Source: a virus
Strand: one strand, 5' to 3'
DNA: 27,784 bases
IMG/VR virus record: IMGVR_UViG_3300032236_000482
Coordinates: 1-27,784 of that record
The notes beneath the pieces were generated by a model that saw only the letters and a list, made by a program, of their open reading frames with translations, did no database searches and had not been told where the DNA came from. Both the position numbers and the translations under genes were made by a program. This document shows, piece by piece, positions 8,454 through 15,932 of the stretch; the first letter of the stretch is position 1, and each line of letters begins with the position of its first letter.

Positions 8454-9737
8454 ATGGGAAATTTAAATCTAGCAGACGCCGCTAAAGCAATTTTGACCGA
8501 AGGTTCTAAAGAAACTTTCGATGCAAACATTTCATCTAAGCAAGGCGGTAAAGACAAGCCATCAAAATTGCCTACATCGGTTGCTTATGGCCAAAAGGAT
8601 GTAGGTAAAGTTGGTGATACACCAGAAGAAATGGATGATACTAATCCAGATTACACAAAAGGTGTACCATCAGCAACACCTCCAGGTGCTACACCACCAG
8701 TTGGTGCACAACCTGCAGCTAAACTAAAAGGTCAACCAGGCGAAGATGCTGCTGCTGGTACTACACCAGTACAAGAGCCAGCTACAGATTATTCATCTAT
8801 TCGTGACCGTGTTAAGGCTAAATTGGCCAAGCAAACTATGCAGCCAAATCCAGGTGCCACATTCCAATCTTACGGCGAAGAAACTGAGTCTGATGAAGAA
8901 GTAGTTTCTGAAGAAATGTCTGAGAAAGAAGAAAAAGGCCATGAAGATGCCGCTCAAGACAAGGCAATGATTAAGAAGATGATGAAGAAAGAAAAGATGA
9001 AAGAGCAAATGGAACAAGACGTTGATGCTCTCTTGTCTGGCGAAAACCTTTCTGAAGAATTCAAAGACAAAGCAACTACAATTTTCGAAGCTGCCGTTAT
9101 CGCTCGTACACAAGCTGTTATGGAAGATATCGAACAAGCTTTGTTTGAAGAATTCGAAGTTGCCGTTGAAGAAATCAAAGAAGACTTGGCTACCAAGTTG
9201 GACGATTACATCAACTACATGGCTGAAGAATGGTTGAAAGAAAACCAATTGGCTGTTGAAAAAGGTCTCCGTGCTGAAATCGTGGAATCTTTCATCAGCG
9301 GTATGAAGAACCTATTCGAAGAACACTACATCGATATCCCCGAAGAAAAAGTGGACATCGTTGAAGGTTTAACATCTAAAGTTGAAGAACTCGAAGCTTC
9401 ATTGAACGAACAGATTCAATCTGCCGTTGAAATGAAAAAAGAACTCAACGAACACAAAAAATTTGAGGCTATACATGCAGTATGTGAGGGCCTAACGCAG
9501 ACTCAAGTAGAGAAAATGAAATCACTCGCAGAGGGTGTTGAGTTTACTACTGACGAAGAATTCGCAGATAAATTGGTAACATTGAGAGAATCATATTTCA
9601 ATGAACCAGTTAATACATCTGGCAGTTCTGCATTGAACGAAGAAGTGGATATTGAAGACGAGAAAAAGGTTGACAAATCTGTTGATCCAACAATCGCTGC
9701 ATATGCACAAACAATCTCTAAAACATTGGTTAAATAA
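8454..9737 (+). CDS. 22: Prohead scaffold protein gp22 (long form)
   Basis: This 427-residue, very acidic protein lies between the protease and the major capsid gene, the gp22 position. Residues about 130-360 are Glu/Lys-rich helices (for example EEMSEKEEKGHEDAAQ, KKMMKKEKMKEQMEQD, EFEVAVEEIKEDLATKLDDY), expected of a coiled-coil scaffold. The N-terminal ~125 residues are a Pro/Gly/Thr-rich linker (PSATPPGATPPVGAQPAAK) not expected from T4 gp22, which has 269 residues. Several L/I-x-E sites could be cut by gp21. It should form the core around which gp23 assembles and then be degraded. A strong ribosome site fits high expression. Confidence 0.85.
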   Translation: MGNLNLADAAKAILTEGSKETFDANISSKQGGKDKPSKLPTSVAYGQKDVGKVGDTPEEMDDTNPDYTKGVPSATPPGATPPVGAQPAAKLKGQPGEDAAAGTTPVQEPATDYSSIRDRVKAKLAKQTMQPNPGATFQSYGEETESDEEVVSEEMSEKEEKGHEDAAQDKAMIKKMMKKEKMKEQMEQDVDALLSGENLSEEFKDKATTIFEAAVIARTQAVMEDIEQALFEEFEVAVEEIKEDLATKLDDYINYMAEEWLKENQLAVEKGLRAEIVESFISGMKNLFEEHYIDIPEEKVDIVEGLTSKVEELEASLNEQIQSAVEMKKELNEHKKFEAIHAVCEGLTQTQVEKMKSLAEGVEFTTDEEFADKLVTLRESYFNEPVNTSGSSALNEEVDIEDEKKVDKSVDPTIAAYAQTISKTLVK

Positions 9738-9740
9738 ATA
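9733..9740 (+). promoter_or_regulatory. Late promoter box before major capsid gene
   Basis: AATAAATA, part of a TAAATAAATAAAA run, overlaps the gp22 stop. It lies 38 bases before the gp23 ATG, which has an AAGGAG ribosome site (9765-9770). Confidence 0.7.
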
Positions 9741-9778
9741 AAATTTACCAATATAGAAACTCACAAGGAGAAAACCAA

Positions 9779-11125
9779 ATGTTTCTAACAGAAGAACTAC
9801 AACAAAAGTGGTCACCAGTTCTGAATCACCCAGAACTCGAAGCCATTAAAGACCCATACAAGAAAGCAGTTACTGCTCTTGTTTTGGAAAACCAACAACA
9901 AGCTATGTCGCAAGATGCTCAGGCATTGAACGAAACTAACACTTACGCATCTGGTCCAACCAATATTGCTGGTGGCGTTTCTAACTATGACCCAATCTTG
10001 ATTAGCTTGGTTCGCCGTGCTTTGCCAAATCTTATCGCTTATGACGTTGCTGGCGTTCAGCCAATGACTGGTCCTACAGGTTTGATTTTCGCAATGCGTG
10101 CCAAATATGGCAGCCAAGGTGGTTCACCATCTAACACTAACGAAGCTTTCTTCAACGAAGCAAATACCGAATTCTCTGGTACTTCTTCTGTTGCTAACCC
10201 ATACGGCTTCCGTGGTAACAACGCTACTGACATCCGTACTGATACCGGTGCAGATTTGGTTGCTAACAGTTTCACAACTGGTATCGGCTTGCCAACAGCT
10301 ACTGCTGAACAATTAGGTACCAATGACGGTGCAGCTTTCAATCAGATGGCATTCTCTATCGAGAAAGTTACTGTTACTGCTCAGTCACGTGCTTTGAAGG
10401 CAGAATACTCACTTGAACTCGCTCAAGACTTGAAGGCAATCCATGGTTTGGATGCTGAAACAGAATTGTCAAACATTCTGTCTACTGAAATCTTGGCTGA
10501 AATCAACCGTGAAGTTATCCGTACAATCTATACTTGTGCCGTTGCTGGTGCTCAGTATGGTGTTACTACTGCTGGTGCTTTTGATTTGGACACAGACTCT
10601 AACGGTCGTTGGTCTGTTGAACGTTTCAAAGGTTTGATTTTCCAAATCGAACGTGATGCTAACGTTATCGCAAAACAAACTCGTAGAGGTAAAGGTAACG
10701 TTCTGATTGTTTCATCAGACGTTGCATCTGCTATGGCTATGGCTGGTGTGTTGTCATACACTCCAAACTTGTCTGCTGACCTCCAAGTTGACGATACAGG
10801 TAACACCTTCGCAGGTCTGTTGCATGGTCGTATCAAAGTGTACATCGATCCATATTTCGGTGGTTATACTTCTAACCAAGAATTGGTGACTGTTGGTTAT
10901 AAGGGTTCTTCTCCTTATGACGCTGGTATTTTCTACTGCCCATACGTACCGTTGCAAATGGTTCGTGCAGTTGACCAGTATACATTCCAACCAAAGATTG
11001 GTTTCAAGACTCGTTACGGCATGGTTGCAAACCCATTCGCAACTGGTTTGACAACTGGTAATGGTGCTTTGAACTCACGTTCAAATGTGTACTATCGCAT
11101 TTTCGCTGTCAAGAACTTGATGTAA
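9779..11125 (+). CDS. 23: Major capsid protein gp23
   Basis: This 448-residue protein has the T4-type capsid signature: ISLVRRALPNLIAYDVAGVQPMTGPTGLIFAMRAKYG (about 75-111), EKVTVTAQSRALKAEYSLELAQDLKAIHGLDAE (about 192-224) and the C-terminal KIGFKTRYGMVANPF. Ala-Leu-Asn-Glu at residues 49-52 fits the gp21 consensus L/I-x-E, so the mature protein probably begins at Thr53, a shorter propeptide than T4's 65 residues. T4 gp23 is 521 residues, and shorter forms are usual in aquatic T4-likes. No gp24-like paralogue follows, so vertex pentamers may be made by gp23 itself or be encoded elsewhere. Codons are biased to C-ending forms, as expected for the most abundant protein. Confidence 0.98.
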   Translation: MFLTEELQQKWSPVLNHPELEAIKDPYKKAVTALVLENQQQAMSQDAQALNETNTYASGPTNIAGGVSNYDPILISLVRRALPNLIAYDVAGVQPMTGPTGLIFAMRAKYGSQGGSPSNTNEAFFNEANTEFSGTSSVANPYGFRGNNATDIRTDTGADLVANSFTTGIGLPTATAEQLGTNDGAAFNQMAFSIEKVTVTAQSRALKAEYSLELAQDLKAIHGLDAETELSNILSTEILAEINREVIRTIYTCAVAGAQYGVTTAGAFDLDTDSNGRWSVERFKGLIFQIERDANVIAKQTRRGKGNVLIVSSDVASAMAMAGVLSYTPNLSADLQVDDTGNTFAGLLHGRIKVYIDPYFGGYTSNQELVTVGYKGSSPYDAGIFYCPYVPLQMVRAVDQYTFQPKIGFKTRYGMVANPFATGLTTGNGALNSRSNVYYRIFAVKNLM

Positions 11126-11169
11126 TCATCCCTTGGGATGGGAAGAAGTCACCAAAGAGTGACATTTTA

Positions 11170-11198
11170 AAAGACCACCTTCGGGTGGTCTTTTTTTT
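11170..11198 (+). terminator. Strong terminator after gp23
   Basis: A 10-bp stem AAAGACCACC/GGTGGTCTTT is capped by a UUCG tetraloop (11180-11183) and ends in eight T's. Two weaker hairpins precede it: CATCC/GGATG (11127-11140) and GTCAC/GTGAC (11148-11163). Together they should stop most capsid transcripts and protect their 3' ends. Confidence 0.95.
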
Positions 11199-11202
11199 GG
11201 CT

Positions 11203-11210
11203 CCTAAATA
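11203..11210 (+). promoter_or_regulatory. Late promoter box before second tube-fold gene
   Basis: CCTAAATA resembles the late box (TATAAATA) in its last six bases and follows the gp23 terminator directly. AAGGAG at 11218-11223 and the ATG at 11229 follow. The box at 25999 (TCTAAATA) has the same variant form. Confidence 0.55.
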
Positions 11211-11228
11211 ATAGACAAGGAGAAATGA

Positions 11229-11741
11229 ATGACTGTATTGAACAGAAATCCACAGAACACCAATCTATTACAACCTACCAAATTCTTACTGACGTTCTCA
11301 CGTATTCAGACCGTACAGTATTTTTGCCAAGAAGTTAATCTTCCAGGTGTTACCTTGGGTGAAGTTAATCGTGCCACTCCATTTTTGGACATGTATTCTC
11401 CTGGTACCAAATTAACATACGATCCACTTGATATAACATTTACAATTGATGAAGAACTGGCCTCATGGAAAAACATTTACAACTGGTTCTTGTCTATTGC
11501 CGATCCAGATGGATTTGAAAAGCGTACCTATACAAGAGAATTACAAAGAACAGAACATTTCTCTGATGCCACATTAACAGTATTATCAGCATTAAATAAT
11601 CCAGTATTAAGAATTGAATTTTCTAATGTATTCCCGTTAACATTAAGTGATATTAATTTTGATACCAAATTATCAGCCGATACTATTATAACAGCAAGAG
11701 CAACTTTCAGGTATCAATCATACAAATACTTGACAATATAA
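11229..11741 (+). CDS. Tail-tube-fold protein (gp3-like position; second tube paralogue)
   Basis: This 170-residue protein shows the tube-protein pattern: KFLLTFSRIQTVQYFCQEVNLPGVTLGEVNRATPF (about 18-52), then LDITFTIDEELASWKNIYNWFLSIAD (about 68-93) and a closing DTIITARATFRYQSYKY strand. These match in order the LFSVTLTFP, QLPGSTIGTV and WTLTIINDEDF segments of gp19 at 4732, so the two are probably paralogues. In aquatic T4-likes the gene after gp23 and before uvsY is often annotated as tail completion protein gp3. By fold it could equally match baseplate-tube proteins of the gp48/gp54 type. It has its own late box, terminator upstream and ribosome site. Tail function is well supported, exact role is not. 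Confidence 0.75.
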   Translation: MTVLNRNPQNTNLLQPTKFLLTFSRIQTVQYFCQEVNLPGVTLGEVNRATPFLDMYSPGTKLTYDPLDITFTIDEELASWKNIYNWFLSIADPDGFEKRTYTRELQRTEHFSDATLTVLSALNNPVLRIEFSNVFPLTLSDINFDTKLSADTIITARATFRYQSYKYLTI

Positions 11742-11758
11742 TACTTTTGTGATATAAT
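11730..11758 (+). promoter_or_regulatory. Sigma70-type promoter for uvsY operon
   Basis: A perfect TTGACA (11730-11735), 17-base spacer and perfect TATAAT (11753-11758) straddle the end of the tube-fold gene. The predicted start is near 11765, 35 bases before the uvsY ATG. It separates recombination genes from the late block. Confidence 0.92.
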
Positions 11759-11799
11759 GTTTTTATTATGTAACTCATTGATTTTATTAAGAAAATTTT

Positions 11800-12234
11800 A
11801 TGGAAACACTTGAACAGATATTAAGAATGTGGGAATCCGATGCAGTAATTGATAGCACGGAACCATCCAAGGAATTATTAAAGATACCTCGTTATCATAG
11901 TAAGTACTTGGCAATACTCACCAAACATAGAATTGCCTCAAAGAAGGCTCATTTTGATTATCTACGTATGCGTAAAGTCAAATGGGAATACTTCACAGGC
12001 AAAATGTCACAAGACGAATTGGAACAATATGGTTGGGAACCATTTCAGTTTGCTCTCAAGTCTGACATAACCACATACTTAGAAGCGGATGCTGACCTCA
12101 TCAAGTTACTTGAGAAGAAGGTCTACCATGAAGAAGTCATTTCAGTACTAGAATCTATTATGAATGAATTGAAACAAAGAACATGGCAACTGCGTGACTT
12201 TATATCATGGGAGAAATTCATCGGTGGTCAATAA
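11800..12234 (+). CDS. uvsY: Recombination mediator UvsY
   Basis: This 144-residue protein is close in size to T4 UvsY (137). It shares the early IDSTEPSKE motif (T4 has IDSTKLQYE), followed by a YHSKYLAIL and KAHFDYLRMRKVKWEYFTGK helix pair (about 32-67). A later segment has DITTYLEADADLIKLLEKKVYHEEVISVLESIM (about 90-122), matching the T4 LSADKDVLKVDTSLQY region. UvsY displaces gp32 from ssDNA and loads the UvsX recombinase, neither of which is in the window. Its own sigma70-type promoter lies just upstream. It is the first gene of a uvsY-miniprotein-uvsW overlap chain, the gene order known from T4 and relatives. Confidence 0.93.
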   Translation: METLEQILRMWESDAVIDSTEPSKELLKIPRYHSKYLAILTKHRIASKKAHFDYLRMRKVKWEYFTGKMSQDELEQYGWEPFQFALKSDITTYLEADADLIKLLEKKVYHEEVISVLESIMNELKQRTWQLRDFISWEKFIGGQ

Positions 12235-12397
12235 CATATTATCAATTTCATTTGATACTTTAAATCTCTTTTCTTTTATGGTTGGCATGTTCTTTGCTGC
12301 CACCATGTGGAGAACTAGGGCTTTATATTATGTTGTTTTCTACTTTGCTTGTCTTGCTCTATATTATGCTTTGAGATATCACCAATGGCTGACTTAA
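12224..12397 (+). CDS. Hydrophobic membrane miniprotein between uvsY and uvsW
   Basis: A 57-residue protein if it starts at GTG 12224, which has GGGAG ten bases upstream; another GTG in the same frame at 12194 would give 67 residues. It contains two likely membrane helices: NLFSFMVGMFFAATMW and YYVVFYFACLALYYAL. A short RTRA loop joins them. It overlaps the end of uvsY by 11 bases and the start of uvsW by 13 in different frames. That arrangement suggests real translational coupling and not a chance ORF. Small two-helix proteins are common in phage genomes and may act at the host membrane, but no family is recognised. Confidence 0.65.
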   Translation: MVNNILSISFDTLNLFSFMVGMFFAATMWRTRALYYVVFYFACLALYYALRYHQWLT

Positions 12398-13872
12398 TAA
12401 TAACTAAAAAAGACGAAGTATTCGCCAAAGTGGCCTGTGAACGCCACATTGCGATGGAGTTGTCTGAGTTCTTCACCTTCTTTGTACCAGGTTATCAGTT
12501 CGTTCCAGCCTATCGGAATCGAATATGGGACGGTAAGATACGATTGTTTGCTTTACAATCTGGTCAAATATATCTTGGTCTTGTGCCTTATCTCAAAGAA
12601 TTTTGTGCTGAACGTGAATACACATACGAAATAGAAGAACTGACAGATGATTATTCTGTATATCTGGCAGAAAAGTTTATTAAAAAATTAAACCTTCATT
12701 CTAATGGTAAACCAATTGAGGTCAGAGAACACCAGATAAATGCATATGTACATGCAATGCGTAATCGTAGAACCTTGTTATTGTCACCCACGGCATCAGG
12801 TAAATCTCTAATCATATATCTTATCTTTAGACAGTTATTGGATTATCAGAATCTTAAAGGTCTAATCATTGTACCTACAACTTCTTTAGTTGAACAGTTA
12901 TATTCAGATTTTGCCGACTATGCATCTGAAGACCAGTTTGATGTTGATTTGGCTGTACATAGAGTATATCAAGGCAAAGCAAAACATTCTGATAAGAGTT
13001 TGATTATATCTACGTGGCAATCATTGTATCAGATGGACAAAGATTACTTTGAACAGTTTGATTATATCATAGGTGATGAAGCACACCTATTCAAGGCACA
13101 GTCATTGACAATCATTATGACTTCTGCCAATAAAACAAAGTATCGTGTTGGTTTAACTGGTACTTTGGATGGAACCAAAACACATAAGTTGGTATTAGAA
13201 GGTTTGTTTGGACCTGTTGAGAAGGTTATTACAACCAAAGAACTGATTGATAAGAAACAACTCTCAGATTTTGGTATCAAGTGTTTGGTACTTAGACATT
13301 CGGATGAAATATGTGCTGAGATGAAAGGTGTAACTTATGCGGAAGAAATTCAGTATCTAATTGCCAATGAATCAAGAAACAAATTTATTCGTAATCTAAG
13401 TATATCATTAAAGACCAATACATTAGTATTGTATCAGATGGTTGAGAAACATGGCAAGATTCTTTTTGATATGATTAAAGAAAAATCTGGTGAACGTAAG
13501 GTGTTCTTTGTACATGGTGGTACAGAAACTACTGATAGAGAAGAAATTCGTAAAATTATGGAGAAAGAAAATGATGCAATTGTTGTTGCCTCTTTTGGCA
13601 CCTTTAGTACTGGAATTAATATACGTAATCTACATAATATTATATTTGCATCACCGTCAAAGTCCAGAGTTAGGAACTTGCAATCAATTGGTCGTGGTCT
13701 CAGGCAGTCTGAGGGTAAAACCATTGCAACACTCTACGACATTGCAGATGACCTCAGACATAAAAAACATATGAATTTTACACTACAACATTTCGTGGAA
13801 AGAGTTAAGATATATAATGAGGAGAAGTTCTCATTTAAAATTTATAACATAGGACTTAAAGATGGAAAATAA
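12385..13872 (+). CDS. uvsW: RNA/DNA helicase UvsW
   Basis: From ATG 12385 the protein has 495 residues (T4 UvsW 503). A TTG-initiated extension to 12349 is possible but has no ribosome site. The N-terminal DNA-binding part matches T4 (FFTFFVPGYQFVPAYRNRIWDGKIRL, T4 has GYRFNPRFRYGNWDGRIRL). Superfamily 2 motifs are visible: SPTASGKS (134-141), IISTWQS, DEAH (231-234), VGLTGTL and the C-terminal motif VI IGRGLRQSEG. UvsW unwinds R-loops and branched DNA, switching replication from origin- to recombination-dependent start late in infection. It overlaps both neighbours, so production should be coupled to uvsY and the Sm-like gene. Confidence 0.96.
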   Translation: MADLIITKKDEVFAKVACERHIAMELSEFFTFFVPGYQFVPAYRNRIWDGKIRLFALQSGQIYLGLVPYLKEFCAEREYTYEIEELTDDYSVYLAEKFIKKLNLHSNGKPIEVREHQINAYVHAMRNRRTLLLSPTASGKSLIIYLIFRQLLDYQNLKGLIIVPTTSLVEQLYSDFADYASEDQFDVDLAVHRVYQGKAKHSDKSLIISTWQSLYQMDKDYFEQFDYIIGDEAHLFKAQSLTIIMTSANKTKYRVGLTGTLDGTKTHKLVLEGLFGPVEKVITTKELIDKKQLSDFGIKCLVLRHSDEICAEMKGVTYAEEIQYLIANESRNKFIRNLSISLKTNTLVLYQMVEKHGKILFDMIKEKSGERKVFFVHGGTETTDREEIRKIMEKENDAIVVASFGTFSTGINIRNLHNIIFASPSKSRVRNLQSIGRGLRQSEGKTIATLYDIADDLRHKKHMNFTLQHFVERVKIYNEEKFSFKIYNIGLKDGK

Positions 13873-14227
13873 CCACGATATTAAGATTGTTCGTTTTAAA
13901 GGTGGAATAGATGTTGTATGTCATTGTAATGATGAAGAAACGGATACATTAGAAATTGATACGCCGATGATATTTGAAATTAGAAATACTAATTTGGTAA
14001 TGCATCATTGGTTACCTTTATCTTTGATGAAAGATAAGAAAGTTAAAATTAAAACACAAGATGTATTGTGTGTATATGAACCAAATGAAGAATTCGCTGA
14101 GTATTACCATGAGATGGTAACTAACATGAATACGTTTGTTAATAAAAAACAAACTGATGAAGATACACAGGCAATGTTACAAGCATTATCTGAGTTAGAA
14201 GGAATGGATGCATCTGATATCCATTAA
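13862..14227 (+). CDS. Sm-like (LSm-fold) protein
   Basis: This 121-residue protein begins with a small beta-barrel pattern: IKIVRFKGGIDVVCHCNDEETDTLEIDTPMIFEI (about 7-40), a hydrophobic WLPLSLM strand, then VKIKTQDVLCVYEPNEEFAEYYHEMV. This fits the Sm-like proteins of cyanophage-type T4s, for which a crystal structure of putative cyanophage origin is known. The C-terminal 40 residues are acidic and probably flexible. Its start overlaps the end of uvsW by 11 bases. Sm folds often form rings on RNA, so a role in RNA handling is possible, but no function has been shown to my knowledge. The possible antisense promoter at 14253-14281 would read into its 3' end. Confidence 0.6.
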   Translation: MENNHDIKIVRFKGGIDVVCHCNDEETDTLEIDTPMIFEIRNTNLVMHHWLPLSLMKDKKVKIKTQDVLCVYEPNEEFAEYYHEMVTNMNTFVNKKQTDEDTQAMLQALSELEGMDASDIH

Positions 14228-14252
14228 TTTATATCATAGGGGAACACCGAGG

Positions 14253-14281
14253 ACTATAACACATGTCAAGCCCTATGTCAA
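14253..14281 (-). promoter_or_regulatory. Possible antisense sigma70-type promoter
   Basis: On the minus strand TTGACA (plus-strand 14281-14276) is separated by exactly 17 bases from TATAGT (14258-14253). Transcription would run leftward, antisense to the Sm-like gene. The only minus-strand promoter seen in the window; it shares 11 of 12 consensus bases. A second TTGACA copy lies inside the spacer. Confidence 0.35.
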
Positions 14282-14303
14282 CAACTTTTTATGGTACATT
14301 TGA

Positions 14304-14843
14304 ATGAGTAAACAAAAACATTATATAAACAACGAAGATTTCCTAAAGGCATTGGTCGAATATAAGGCTAAAAAGAAAGATGCCATTGATAAAGGTCTAC
14401 CTGAACCTCGTATACCTAATTACATTGGTGAATGTTTTATGAAAATTGCCGAAGGTCTATCACACAAGCCAAACTTTATCAATTACACTTACCGAGATGA
14501 AATGATTTCGGATGGTATTGAAAACTGTTTGATGTACTTTGCCAACTTTGATGAAACAAAATCAAAGAATCCATTTGCATACTTTACTCAAATCATTTAC
14601 TATGCCTTTCTACGTAGAATACAAAAAGAAAAGAAACAACTGTATGTGAAATACAAAGCCACAGAACAGATTGGTATTTTAGATGAATTTGAGATGATGG
14701 AATTTGAAGATGGTACTACCAGACAATTTGAATTGTATGATAACATTTCCGAATTCATTGAAACTTATGAAGATGCCAAACAGGCAAAGAAAGATTCAAA
14801 GGCGGCAAAGAAGCCTAAAGGTATTGAAAAATTTATAGAATAG
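14304..14843 (+). CDS. 55: Late-transcription sigma factor gp55
   Basis: This 179-residue protein aligns with T4 gp55 (185). Matching segments are IAEGLSHKPNFINYTYRDEMISDGIENCLMYFANFDETKSKNPFAYFTQ (about 48-95; T4 has [51 protein letters not shown]) and the following FLRRIQKEKK helix. It replaces sigma70 on host RNA polymerase and reads TATAAATA boxes such as those at 7008 and 8419. In T4 it is activated by the sliding clamp through its C-terminal SLDFLYE. Here the end is GIEKFIE, possibly a degenerate clamp-binding motif. It lacks a clear ribosome site, and its 76-base leader contains a 7-bp CATAGGG/CCCTATG inverted repeat. Confidence 0.95.
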   Translation: MSKQKHYINNEDFLKALVEYKAKKKDAIDKGLPEPRIPNYIGECFMKIAEGLSHKPNFINYTYRDEMISDGIENCLMYFANFDETKSKNPFAYFTQIIYYAFLRRIQKEKKQLYVKYKATEQIGILDEFEMMEFEDGTTRQFELYDNISEFIETYEDAKQAKKDSKAAKKPKGIEKFIE

Positions 14844-14852
14844 TGTTATAAT
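14824..14852 (+). promoter_or_regulatory. Sigma70-type promoter for gp47-gp46
   Basis: TTGAAA (14824-14829), a 17-base spacer and a perfect TATAAT (14847-14852) lie in the end of gp55. The gp47 ATG is only six bases after the -10 box, so the transcript would begin about at that ATG. Confidence 0.85.
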
Positions 14853-14858
14853 CTTATT

Positions 14859-15932
14859 ATGACTATGAAAATTGCTGTAATTACTGACCAACACTTTGGT
14901 GCTCGAAACGACTCTGTTCACTTCTTGGACTTCTATGAGAAGTTCTACCGTGAAACATTCTTTCCTAAAATCAAAGAAGAACAAATTAAGTTCATATTAA
15001 TTCTAGGTGATACGTTTGACCGTAGAAAGTATGTGAACTTCTATTCGTTGAAACGTACCAAAGAAATGTTCTTTGACCCATTACAAAAAATGGGATGCGA
15101 AGTATTCATGTTGGCTGGTAACCACGACACATACTTTAAGAATACAAATGATGTTAACTCTGTTGACCTATTGTTAGCAGAGTATGGTAACATACATGTC
15201 ATCACAGAACCAGAAACTATCTATGTTGGTCCTAAATCAATTGCAATGATACCATGGATATGTGCTGACAACTATGAACAGACTTTACAGTTTATTAAAG
15301 ATACAGATTCTAAGATTTGTATGGGACACTTTGAGATTGCTGGCTTTGCCATGCATCGTGGTATGCCATCACAAGATGGTTTAGACCGGTCTATATTCAA
15401 TAAGTTTGATTATACATTCTCTGGTCATTACCATCACAAATCAAGTGCTGATGGCATATATTATCTTGGTAATCCATATGAACTAACATGGCAAGACTAC
15501 AATGATACCAGAGGTTTTCACCTGATGGATTTTTGGAAAGATGAAATACAATTTATTCCAAATACTAATCGTATGTTTCATAAAATACTGTATGATGATA
15601 AAGTAGACACCATCAAAGAAATTGATGGTAAAGACCTAACACAGTACAAGAATACCTATGTCAAAGTGGTTGTTGTCAATAAAACCAATCCGTATCTATT
15701 TGACAAGTTCATGAATAACCTGTATAATGTCAATCCAATCGATATTTCTATTGCAGAAGATTTTACTGAGTTGTCATTTGATGATGATGAATTGGTGAAT
15801 GAAGCGGAAGATACGATTACAATTTTAAACAAATATGTTGATGGTATATCAGAAGATAATATCGACAACACCAAACTGAAAAACATTCTCAAAGAACTTT
15901 ACGTTGAAGCTTTGAATACTGAACAAGCATGA
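14859..15932 (+). CDS. 47: Recombination nuclease subunit gp47 (Mre11/SbcD-like)
   Basis: This 357-residue protein (T4 gp47 339) has the calcineurin-type metallophosphatase motifs in order: DQH (10-12), GDTFDRR (50-56), GNHD (87-90), GHFEIAG and SGHYHHKS. These hold the two metal ions of the nuclease. With gp46 it forms the T4 Mre11-Rad50 complex that resects DNA ends for recombination and degrades host DNA. Its ATG lies six bases after a -10 box, so translation may begin leaderless at 14859 or at the in-frame ATG six bases later (MKIAVITDQ, which matches the T4 N-terminus better). It overlaps gp46 by four bases. Confidence 0.96.
   Translation: MTMKIAVITDQHFGARNDSVHFLDFYEKFYRETFFPKIKEEQIKFILILGDTFDRRKYVNFYSLKRTKEMFFDPLQKMGCEVFMLAGNHDTYFKNTNDVNSVDLLLAEYGNIHVITEPETIYVGPKSIAMIPWICADNYEQTLQFIKDTDSKICMGHFEIAGFAMHRGMPSQDGLDRSIFNKFDYTFSGHYHHKSSADGIYYLGNPYELTWQDYNDTRGFHLMDFWKDEIQFIPNTNRMFHKILYDDKVDTIKEIDGKDLTQYKNTYVKVVVVNKTNPYLFDKFMNNLYNVNPIDISIAEDFTELSFDDDELVNEAEDTITILNKYVDGISEDNIDNTKLKNILKELYVEALNTEQA

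Noticed and set aside
8793-9248. 151-residue reading frame on the minus strand
   Set aside because: It is the complement of the Glu/Lys-rich gp22 gene, which yields Phe/Leu-rich reverse frames. No ribosome site or promoter.
12349-12384. TTG-started N-terminal extension of UvsW
   Set aside because: No ribosome site, and the ATG at 12385 gives a better match to the T4 UvsW N-terminus.
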